A DNA stretch of 6,245 nt from Clostridiales bacterium (GTDB lineage Bacteria > Bacillota > Clostridia > Oscillospirales > Oscillospiraceae). The notes beneath the pieces are model-generated. The model saw nothing but the letters and a program-made list of their open reading frames with translations. It made no database searches and was not told the origin of the DNA. The stretch spans positions 1-6,245 of the forward strand of contig DQDL01000123.1 in NCBI GenBank assembly GCA_003533405.1, given 5' to 3'. The stretch's first letter is position 1. Each line of letters starts with the position of its first letter. This document shows, piece by piece, positions 1 to 4,417 of this stretch. The position numbers and the translations under genes were made by a program.

Positions 1-1
1 C

Positions 2-88
2 AACGATCCCTGCCCCTGCGGCAAAATGAAGCCCGACGGCTCTCGCAGACTTAAGTACAAAGAGTGCTGCGGAAGTAATGAGAAATAA
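2..88 (+). CDS. secA: C-terminal end of a SEC-C motif protein, probably preprotein translocase SecA (5' partial)
   Basis: Only the last 28 codons and the TAA are in the window. They read NDPCPCGK, then a basic stretch, then KYKECCG, then SNEK. The paired CPC and CC cysteines form the SEC-C zinc motif that ends most bacterial SecA proteins, where it helps the motor ATPase bind SecB or phospholipid and ribosomes. The base before the first full codon fits an Arg codon, which would give the usual RNDPCPCG. The spacing is odd: 15 residues separate CPC from CC, against about 8 in the canonical CPCGSGKKYKxCC. The stop codon lies inside the left arm of an inverted-repeat element. SecA is the likeliest owner, but SEC-C also ends unrelated proteins, so the identity is inferred from the motif alone. 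Confidence 0.7.
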   Translation, partial: NDPCPCGKMKPDGSRRLKYKECCGSNEK

Positions 89-189
89 GCGGCCTTTTTG
101 AGCCGTGGCTGCGTTGCTTCGCCTAGGAAATACAGCACGGTATTACCGTCGTCTTGCGCCTTCCCACGACTCAAAAATCCTCGCTTATT
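84..189. repeat. Imperfect inverted-repeat (palindromic, MITE-like) element
   Basis: The left arm at 84-108 begins AATAAGCG and ends TTTTTGAGCCGTGG. It is matched in inverted orientation by the right arm at 164-189, which begins CCACGACTCAAAAA and ends CGCTTATT. The inner 14 bp pair with one mismatch, a short mismatched patch with one bulged base follows, and the outer 8 bp pair perfectly. The 55-nt centre holds a 13-nt palindrome, ACGGTATTACCGT, at 137-149 and a CCTAGG site at 122-127. No open reading frame fits inside. It could be a dispersed non-autonomous repeat or an mRNA 3'-end hairpin for the upstream gene. No U-tract follows the right arm, so it is not a textbook intrinsic terminator. 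Confidence 0.6.
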
Positions 190-195
190 GAAGCG

Positions 196-201
196 TATAA
201 T
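196..201 (+). promoter_or_regulatory. Candidate -10 box for pgeF and the following genes
   Basis: A perfect TATAAT sits 17 nt before the pgeF start codon, just outside the inverted-repeat element. The position where a -35 box would lie (about 173-178) reads AAAAAT, which is a poor match, and there is no TGn extension. Transcription from here would give a very short leader. The call rests on the perfect -10 and the location after a gene end. It is tentative. Confidence 0.4.
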
Positions 202-218
202 ATTGTTAGGAATTAAAA

Positions 219-1010
219 ATGTTCACACAGCAACAGCATAAAAACTGCATCTACATGGTAAGCGATAAAATTTCCGCCCGCCATATGTTCACGACCCGCC
301 TCGGCGGCGTGAGCGGGGGCGTGTGGGCATCGTGGAATTTCGGCGAAAACCGTGGCGACGACCCTGAAAATGTGCGGGAAAATTATCGCCTTGCCGGCGA
401 GATCTTCGGCTGCACGGAAAACGACTTTGTCGTCACAAAGCAGGTGCACGAAAAGACCGTCATCATCGCAGCCGACACCGATCGCCACACCCTCGGCACG
501 CAGACACCGTACACCGCCGACGGGCTCGTGACTGCCGAGCGGGGTCTGCCACTCATGATCTACATTGCCGACTGCGTCCCCGTGCTCCTGCACGATGAAA
601 ACGCCGGTGTTATTGGAGCCGTCCACTGCGGCTGGAAAAGCTCGGTGGCGGATATCCTCGGTGTGGCGGTGGATAATATGATAAAGCTCGGCGCTAAGGC
701 GGAGGATATCCATGCCGCCATCGGCGCTTCAATAGGCAAGTGCTGCTTCGAGTGCGACGATGATGTGCCCGAGGCGGTGACGAGGTATCTCGGCGGCGAG
801 GTCGACGGACTTTTCGAGAAAAAGCCGAACGGCAAGACCCATGTAGACCTGCGCAGAGCAAACGAGCGCAGGCTGCTGCAATTGGGGCTGAAGCCGGAAA
901 ACATCGATGTGTCATCCGAATGCACGATGTGCCGTCAGGATAAATACTGGTCGCACCGCGGCACGAACGGCGTTCGGGGCAGCATGGCGGCTGTCATAAT
1001 GCTCGACTGA
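219..1010 (+). CDS. pgeF: PgeF/YfiH/LACC1-family purine nucleoside phosphorylase (multicopper polyphenol oxidase fold)
   Basis: This is a 263-residue protein matching the usual length of the YfiH/YlmD/LACC1 family. Characterised members cleave adenosine, inosine and related nucleosides by phosphorolysis and can also deaminate adenosine, using a zinc site. The expected landmarks are visible: FTTRLGGVS near residues 24-32, QVHEKT with the metal His77, ADCVPVLL with Cys119, AVHCGWK with His136, the IGASIGKCCFE segment near 168-178, and CTMCRQDKYWSHR near 235-247 at the C-terminus. The family more often has HAGWRG at the second motif, so HCGWKSS is a mild variant. The ATG is chosen because AGGA (208-211) lies 7 nt upstream. 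An 11-nt gap leads to the next gene, suggesting co-transcription. E. coli pgeF was once annotated as a laccase; that role is now doubted. Confidence 0.92.
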   Translation: MFTQQQHKNCIYMVSDKISARHMFTTRLGGVSGGVWASWNFGENRGDDPENVRENYRLAGEIFGCTENDFVVTKQVHEKTVIIAADTDRHTLGTQTPYTADGLVTAERGLPLMIYIADCVPVLLHDENAGVIGAVHCGWKSSVADILGVAVDNMIKLGAKAEDIHAAIGASIGKCCFECDDDVPEAVTRYLGGEVDGLFEKKPNGKTHVDLRRANERRLLQLGLKPENIDVSSECTMCRQDKYWSHRGTNGVRGSMAAVIMLD

Positions 1011-1021
1011 AAGGATAAGCT

Positions 1022-2626
1022 ATGGCAACAAAAGCGAAGAAACTAACAGCGACGCTGCTTGCGGCGGTCATGGTGCTGTCCGTGTGCGCCTGCGGCAATG
1101 CCGCCGAGGACGACTATGTAAAGGGTACGACCGCCGGCAAGGATATAAACAAATCCGTTGCCGCCGATGATGTGTTCACGCTCAACTACAGCAGCAAATA
1201 CAGCATGAACCCCATGGTCGCCACAAACACGAACAATCAGCTTGTATGCAACCTTGTGTACGAGAATATGATAGAGGTAGACAACAACTACGAGGCGCAG
1301 CCGAATGTCATCACCGAGTGGAAGACCGAGGACGGCGTGCACTGGGTGTTCACCGTCGACACCTCCCGCCGCTTCCATAACGGCGAGCAGATGACGGCCA
1401 AGGATGTGGCATATTCTCTGAACGTCGCCATGAACTCCGAGCGCTTTGCACGGCGATTAAACTGCGTCATCGGTGTCGGTGCAAACGATGAAAAGACCTT
1501 CTCGGTGACCCTGAGCAAGGCAAATTATCTGCTGCCGAACCTCATGGCGATACCCGTCATCAAAAACGGCAGCTACAAGGACGACCACCCCGACGGCACG
1601 GGACCGTACAAGTACGCTTCTGATTACAAGTCGCTTTTGAAGTTTGACAAGTACCCCAATGCGGCGACGCTTCCGCTGGATGTGATATACCTGAAGGAGT
1701 ATACCACTGTTGACTCGACTATATCGGCGTTCGAGGACTCGCTTTTGGATATCGTCATGAACGACCCCAGCGCACCGACGAATCTCGGCTACGGCAGCTC
1801 GAACGAGATCCGTGGCTTCAATACGACCAATTTCCACTACATCGGCATGAACACCGAAACGGGCGAGATGGCCTATGACGGCCTGCGCTTTGCGTTAAAC
1901 TACGCCTTCGACCGTGAAAGCCTGGTCGATCAGTTCAACGGCTTTGCTCTCGAGACCATGCTGCCTGTGAGCCCCGCCTGCTCGTTTTACAGCGAAAGCT
2001 ACGCAAAGCAGTTTAAGTATAACCTCAAGCAGGTGCAGGAGATCCTCGGCAACATGGGACTTAAGGACTATGACGAGGACGGCATGCTGGAGATGAAGGT
2101 CGGCGAGGAGGTCAGGGAGCTTGACCTTGACTTCATCGTGTGCAGCGCAAGCAGCATAAAGACCAATGTTGCACATAAATTTGCCGAGGACATGCAAACG
2201 CTCGGACTCAAGGTCACGGTGCGTGAGCTTGCATGGTCCGAGTACACTGCGGCGCTTGAGCAGGGCAATTTTGACCTGTACTATGCCGAGGTTCGCTTAA
2301 ACCCCGACTTTGACCTGTCCATGCTTTTCAAACCCGACGGCAAGCTCAATTACGGTAAGGTCAACGACGAAACTCTCATGGAGCTTATAGGCTCATACCT
2401 CGGTGCAAAGTCCGACGGCAGAAAGGATGCCTGCGCCAACATGTGTGCGCAGATAATCAATAGCGGCTACATCGTCCCGCTGTGCTTTGAAAAGCATCAG
2501 ATGATAACCCACCGTGGCGTTATCGAGGGAATCAAGGCCTGTGAGAACAACCCGCTGATGAATGTGCAGAACTGGAAAGTGACCTTCGGTGAGGTCGCCA
2601 AAAAGACGGACGATACAAATAAATGA
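1022..2626 (+). CDS. ABC transporter substrate-binding lipoprotein, peptide/nickel family 5 (SBP_bac_5)
   Basis: This is a 534-residue secreted lipoprotein. A basic N-terminus (MATKAKK), a hydrophobic stretch (residues 8-21) and a lipobox VCAC with the lipidated cysteine at residue 24 form a type II signal peptide. The mature part follows the family-5 solute-binding layout: LNYSSKYSMNPM near 54-65, YENMIEVDNNYEAQPNVI near 80-97, FHNGEQMTAKDVAYSLN near 118-134, DGTGPYKY near 191-198, LRFALNYAFDRESLV near 288-302, and the DYDEDGMLE loop near 349-357, which matches the common DTDGDG loop of OppA-like proteins. Such proteins capture peptides, or sometimes nickel or sugars, for an ABC importer. 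No permease or ATPase gene lies within the window on either side, so it may serve an importer encoded elsewhere. The ligand cannot be read from sequence. AAGGA at 1011-1015 precedes the ATG. Confidence 0.93.
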   Translation: MATKAKKLTATLLAAVMVLSVCACGNAAEDDYVKGTTAGKDINKSVAADDVFTLNYSSKYSMNPMVATNTNNQLVCNLVYENMIEVDNNYEAQPNVITEWKTEDGVHWVFTVDTSRRFHNGEQMTAKDVAYSLNVAMNSERFARRLNCVIGVGANDEKTFSVTLSKANYLLPNLMAIPVIKNGSYKDDHPDGTGPYKYASDYKSLLKFDKYPNAATLPLDVIYLKEYTTVDSTISAFEDSLLDIVMNDPSAPTNLGYGSSNEIRGFNTTNFHYIGMNTETGEMAYDGLRFALNYAFDRESLVDQFNGFALETMLPVSPACSFYSESYAKQFKYNLKQVQEILGNMGLKDYDEDGMLEMKVGEEVRELDLDFIVCSASSIKTNVAHKFAEDMQTLGLKVTVRELAWSEYTAALEQGNFDLYYAEVRLNPDFDLSMLFKPDGKLNYGKVNDETLMELIGSYLGAKSDGRKDACANMCAQIINSGYIVPLCFEKHQMITHRGVIEGIKACENNPLMNVQNWKVTFGEVAKKTDDTNK

Positions 2627-2656
2627 CCGCAATTTGCGGCGGAACGGAGAATTGGC

Positions 2657-3043
2657 ATGACTGATAAGGAACTGCTGGCAAGGGCAAGAGAGGCATCGAA
2701 AAAAGCATATGTGCCCTACTCGAAATTTGCGGTGGGCGCCGCACTCGAGTGCAGGGGCGGGCAGGTGTTCACAGGCTGCAATGTCGAAAATGCCGCCTTA
2801 GGCGATACCATCTGCGCCGAACGCACCGCCTGCGTTAAGGCGGTCAGCGAGGGCTGCCGTGAATTTGTGCGCATCGCCATTTATGCCGAGAGCGAGGGCT
2901 ACTGCATGCCCTGCGGCTCGTGCCGCCAGTTCCTTTCGGAGTTCGACCCGCATGGCGACATCGAGGTGCTCGCCTCCCGAGCCGACGGCCGTTATGTGAG
3001 CTACCGCCTGCGTGAGCTCATGCCGCATACATTTAATTATTGA
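2657..3043 (+). CDS. cdd: Cytidine deaminase (homotetrameric type)
   Basis: This 128-residue protein has the short tetrameric cytidine deaminase length. It hydrolyses cytidine or deoxycytidine to uridine or deoxyuridine plus ammonia in pyrimidine salvage in the cytoplasm. The catalytic zinc signature is complete: TICAERTA supplies Cys53 and the proton-shuttling Glu55, and MPCGSCRQ supplies Cys86 and Cys89. The substrate-recognition segments YSKFAVGAAL (21-30) and TGCNVENAA (39-47) are also present. GGAG at 2646-2649, 7 nt before the ATG, supports the start. It lies 30 nt after the binding-protein gene and is followed by a LysR-type gene one nucleotide past its stop, so it is probably part of the same transcript. 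Nothing looks damaged. Confidence 0.96.
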   Translation: MTDKELLARAREASKKAYVPYSKFAVGAALECRGGQVFTGCNVENAALGDTICAERTACVKAVSEGCREFVRIAIYAESEGYCMPCGSCRQFLSEFDPHGDIEVLASRADGRYVSYRLRELMPHTFNY

Positions 3044-3044
3044 T

Positions 3045-3305
3045 ATGGAGCTTGAGCAGTTACGGGCGTTCTTGGAGGTCGCACGCACAAAAAGCTTCAC
3101 CGCAGCGGGGCGTAATCTTTTTGTCAGCCACTCGACGGTGAGCCGTGCCGTGTCCTCGCTCGAAGCCGAGCTCGGCGTGAGCCTCATAGACCGCACCAAC
3201 CGTGTTTTCGGCCTGACCGAGGCCGGCAAACGCCTTTCCGACCGTGCCCCCGAGCTTCTTAGCCTCGCCGACGAGGTCGCCGACGAGGTGCGCAATATAC
3301 AATAA
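3045..3305 (+). CDS. Stand-alone LysR-type winged helix-turn-helix protein without effector domain
   Basis: The 86 residues begin MELEQLRAFLEVARTKSFTAAG and contain the whole LysR-type DNA-binding domain. The recognition region is SHSTVSRAVSSLEAELGVSLIDR (about 28-50), followed by the wing and LTEAGKRL (58-64), then a helical stretch of about 20 residues that corresponds to the dimerisation linker helix. Normal LysR regulators have about 300 residues, with a ligand-binding domain after this helix. Here the frame stops at TAA, and an AT-rich terminator region follows, with no recognisable remains of the missing domain. The ATG chosen matches the family start. A GTG at 3012 would add eleven residues overlapping cdd. 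The 1-nt gap to cdd and the lack of a clear Shine-Dalgarno sequence suggest translational coupling. It may be a small functional repressor or a truncated remnant. The regulated genes are unknown. Confidence 0.8.
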   Translation: MELEQLRAFLEVARTKSFTAAGRNLFVSHSTVSRAVSSLEAELGVSLIDRTNRVFGLTEAGKRLSDRAPELLSLADEVADEVRNIQ

Positions 3306-3318
3306 TATATATTGCACA
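3289..3318. repeat. Dyad symmetry spanning the end of the LysR-type gene
   Basis: GCAATATA (3292-3299) is repeated in perfect inverted orientation as TATATTGC (3308-3315) around an 8-nt spacer that contains the stop codon. Two further outer pairs follow one mismatch. It could be an mRNA 3'-end hairpin or a protein-binding dyad. Neither is shown. Confidence 0.45.
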
Positions 3319-3355
3319 AAATTTAATTGAAAATTTCTACGAAAAACACAAAAAC

Positions 3356-3387
3356 AAAAAACGCTCTTGATACCAAGAGCGTTTTTT
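3356..3387. terminator. Strong bidirectional intrinsic terminator after the LysR-type gene
   Basis: CGCTCTTG (3362-3369) pairs perfectly with CAAGAGCG (3374-3381) around the 4-nt loop ATAC. The stem is preceded by an A-run and followed by six Ts, which extend the pairing. Because the A-run becomes a T-run on the other strand, it should stop transcription from either side. It probably ends the pgeF to LysR transcript and insulates the ribosomal operon. Confidence 0.85.
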
Positions 3388-3458
3388 GCAGCCCGTCAAA
3401 GAACTAACTAAAAGCAGGTGCAAGAGCGTAAAAATCCAATACGCAGCAGGGGGAGTGT

Positions 3459-3480
3459 GAGGGGGACAAGGTCCCGCCTC
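3459..3480 (+). other. G-rich hairpin in the intergenic region
   Basis: GAGGGGGAC (3459-3467) pairs with GTCCCGCCTC (3471-3480) around an AAG loop, giving nine pairs with a single bulged G at 3476. No T-run follows, so it is not a standard terminator. Its role is unknown. Confidence 0.5.
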
Positions 3481-3500
3481 AAATCGGATCATAGCCATCA

Positions 3501-3526
3501 AAAACGCCTGAGTTATCAGGCTTTTT
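3501..3526. terminator. Terminator-like hairpin
   Basis: GCCTGA (3506-3511) pairs with TCAGGC (3516-3521) around GTTA, preceded by AAAAC and followed by TTTTT. It has the form of an intrinsic terminator on both strands. No gene ends just before it on + or -, so it may be part of the local hairpin array and not a gene-end signal. Confidence 0.55.
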
Positions 3527-3542
3527 GACGAGCGCAGCGAGA

Positions 3543-3571
3543 TTTTTCGTGAAGCAGAGCTTCACAAAAAA
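3543..3571. repeat. Perfect 7-bp hairpin flanked by T-run and A-run
   Basis: GTGAAGC (3549-3555) and GCTTCAC (3559-3565) pair around AGA. The T-run is on the left and the A-run on the right, opposite to a terminator on the + strand, and the same holds when read on the - strand. It is therefore better described as a palindromic repeat unit of unknown role. Confidence 0.5.
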
Positions 3572-3580
3572 TGTGGCGTG

Positions 3581-3630
3581 TTTTTGAAGCGTGCAAAAAA
3601 GTCACAGAACTTTTTGACACGCTGAAAAAA
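3581..3630. repeat. Long imperfect palindrome
   Basis: AGCGTG (3588-3593) pairs with CACGCT (3618-3623). Inside it, AAAAAGT (3596-3602) pairs with ACTTTTT (3609-3615). Outside it, TTTTT (3581-3585) faces the A-run at 3625-3630. The nested pairing covers about 50 nt and abuts the next hairpin. Confidence 0.5.
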
Positions 3631-3655
3631 ACTCTTGACATCAAGAGTGTTTTTT
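3625..3655. terminator. Second CTCTTG-type terminator-like hairpin
   Basis: ACTCTTG (3631-3637) pairs with CAAGAGT (3642-3648) around ACAT, with A6 before and T6 after one G. Its core and flanks closely resemble the hairpin at 3356-3387. It contains the TTGACA hexamer of the candidate rpsJ promoter, so its DNA may act mainly as a promoter element on the + strand and as a terminator for transcripts arriving from either side. Confidence 0.55.
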
Positions 3656-3666
3656 GGTACTCTAAT
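3635..3666 (+). promoter_or_regulatory. Candidate sigma-A promoter of the S10 ribosomal operon
   Basis: A perfect -35 TTGACA lies at 3635-3640. After 17 nt comes TACTCT (3658-3663), preceded by TGG, which gives an extended -10. A better -10 hexamer, TCTAAT, lies at 3661-3666 but with a 20-nt spacer. Either would start RNA near 3668-3673, about 290 nt upstream of rpsJ and just before the first leader stem. It follows the last terminator-like hairpin, as expected for a fresh transcription unit. No transcript data were available. Confidence 0.55.
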
Positions 3667-3819
3667 AAAGCGCCTGTGCGTTGCTGACGGGCGTATTATG
3701 CGATGAAGCGGGAGATTGCTCGTTTTCGAGGTAACTTCCGTGGAGTATGTCCGGTGCCTATGGCACATAATCGGGCGGCTGAAGCGTACTGCACATGGCG
3801 TATATCGCCTGTACGGTAT

Positions 3820-3850
3820 CAGACCGGCTCAAAAAGGCCGGTTTGTTTTT
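3820..3850 (+). terminator. Candidate attenuator in the rpsJ leader
   Basis: Bases 3820-3828 (CAGACCGGC) pair with 3837-3845 (GCCGGTTTG), nine pairs with one G-U, around an A-rich loop, and TTTTT follows at 3846-3850. This is the form of an intrinsic terminator, about 115 nt before the rpsJ ATG. Bases 3816-3825 can instead pair perfectly with 3858-3867, so part of the stem has a competing partner. Conditional termination is a reasonable inference. Confidence 0.55.
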
Positions 3851-3950
3851 CGGACAGGGTCTGATACGCACGGTTGAGTGTGCAAAATTATGCTTCATCC
3901 GTACGGGACTTAAAGGCAGTTCCCAATGCTGTCGAAAAATTCGTACGAAA

Positions 3951-3956
3951 AAGGAG
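3951..3956 (+). promoter_or_regulatory. Ribosome binding site deciding the rpsJ start
   Basis: AAGGAG lies 7 nt before the ATG at 3964. It settles the start there against the in-frame TTG at 3874, which would add 30 residues unlike any S10. Confidence 0.85.
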
Positions 3957-3963
3957 AAACAAC

Positions 3964-4278
3964 ATGGCAAGCAACAAGAACATGATCCGCATCCGCCTCA
4001 AGGCCTATGACCATCAGCTGATCGACAAGGCAGCAGAGACTATCGTCGAAGCAGCCAAGCGCACCGATGCAAAGGTCTCCGGCCCCATCCCTCTGCCTAC
4101 CAAGACCGAGGTCGTCACCATCCTGCGTGCTGTTCATAAGTATAAGGACAGCCGTGAGCAGTTCGAGCGCCGCACTCACAAGCGCCTGATCGATGTAATG
4201 GCTCCCACCCAGAAGACCGTTGAAGCCCTTATGTCCCTCGAGCTTCCCGCCGGTGTCGAGATCGAGATCAAGCTCTAA
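3964..4278 (+). CDS. rpsJ: 30S ribosomal protein S10 / NusE
   Basis: This 104-residue protein has the normal bacterial S10 length and begins MASNKNMIRIRLKAYDHQ. The S10 signature is clear: VSGPIPLPTKTE (38-49), then REQFERRTHKRLIDV (64-78), and the C-terminal VEALMSLELPAGVEIEIKL. S10 sits in the head of the small ribosomal subunit and also acts as NusE, pairing with NusB in transcription antitermination. It is the first gene of the S10 operon, preceded by a long structured leader and followed by an unusually long 139-nt gap before rplC. Codons are strongly biased towards C-ending forms, as expected of a highly expressed gene. Confidence 0.98.
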   Translation: MASNKNMIRIRLKAYDHQLIDKAAETIVEAAKRTDAKVSGPIPLPTKTEVVTILRAVHKYKDSREQFERRTHKRLIDVMAPTQKTVEALMSLELPAGVEIEIKL

Positions 4279-4294
4279 GGCACAGCGTTCCCTG

Positions 4295-4393
4295 TTAACC
4301 CACCCACAATTTTATCAATGACCCATTGTCCGCAGCTTGCGAATGCGGACGGGTTAAGTTGCCAGCCTCTGGGCAGGACCTAAGCGAGGCAAC
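4295..4393 (+). ncRNA. Structured RNA in the rpsJ-rplC gap, candidate internal leader
   Basis: TTAACCC (4295-4301) pairs perfectly with GGGTTAA (4351-4357). It encloses two hairpins, CAATG/CATTG (4316-4320 with 4324-4328, loop ACC) and GTCCGCA/TGCGGAC (4328-4334 with 4344-4350), which gives a three-way-junction layout. A further stem, GTTGCC/GGCAAC (4358-4363 with 4388-4393), starts at the very next base. The rplC Shine-Dalgarno follows 9 nt later. No T-run is present, so control of translation or RNA processing is more likely than termination. This reading comes from hand pairing only. Confidence 0.5.
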
Positions 4394-4402
4394 CAATAAC
4401 CG

Positions 4403-4409
4403 AAGGAGG
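4403..4409 (+). promoter_or_regulatory. Strong ribosome binding site of rplC
   Basis: AAGGAGG lies 8 nt before the rplC ATG, just downstream of the intergenic RNA structure. Any refolding there could change its accessibility. Confidence 0.85.
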
Positions 4410-4417
4410 AAAAAATA

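Larger units (their letters stand above)
3671..3963 (+). ncRNA. Structured 5' leader of the rpsJ (S10) operon, candidate regulatory RNA
   Basis: This gene-free stretch of nearly 300 nt is rich in local stems. They are CGCCTGT/ACGGGCG (3671-3677 with 3687-3693), CTCG/CGAG (3719-3730), GTGCC/GGCAC (3754-3766), and CGTAC/GTACG enclosing GGCG/CGCC (3785-3815). A terminator-like hairpin lies at 3820-3850, a 10-bp helix joins 3816-3825 with 3858-3867, and CGTACG is repeated at 3900-3905 and 3942-3947. S10 operons in other bacteria are controlled through their leader by ribosomal protein L4, which is encoded two genes downstream of rpsJ here. Regulation of this leader is inferred from structure and position only. 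I do not recognise it as a named RNA family. Confidence 0.5.

Noticed and set aside
213..713. Long open frames on the - strand opposite pgeF, the binding protein and rplC/rplD
   Set aside because: They lie wholly opposite strong + genes, show no recognisable protein features, and arise from GC-rich codon bias.
2066..2092. DxDxDG calcium-loop-like motif in the binding protein
   Set aside because: A DTDGDG-like loop at this place is common in family-5 binding proteins, so it is not evidence for a dockerin or EF-hand.
2627..2639. CCGCAA/TTGCGG palindrome between the binding-protein gene and cdd as a terminator
   Set aside because: It leaves a one-base loop on full pairing and has no T-run after it; the next gene follows within 20 nt.
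3012..3044. GTG start for the LysR-type gene overlapping cdd
   Set aside because: The family normally begins at MELEQLRAF, and the added residues are simply cdd codons read in another frame.
3874..3963. In-frame TTG extension of rpsJ by 30 codons
   Set aside because: A clear AAGGAG precedes the ATG at 3964, the resulting 104 residues match S10 length, and the added residues resemble no S10 sequence.
3795..4010. 71-codon + frame running from the rpsJ leader into rpsJ
   Set aside because: It overlaps rpsJ in another frame, has no ribosome site, and its sequence is explained by leader hairpins.
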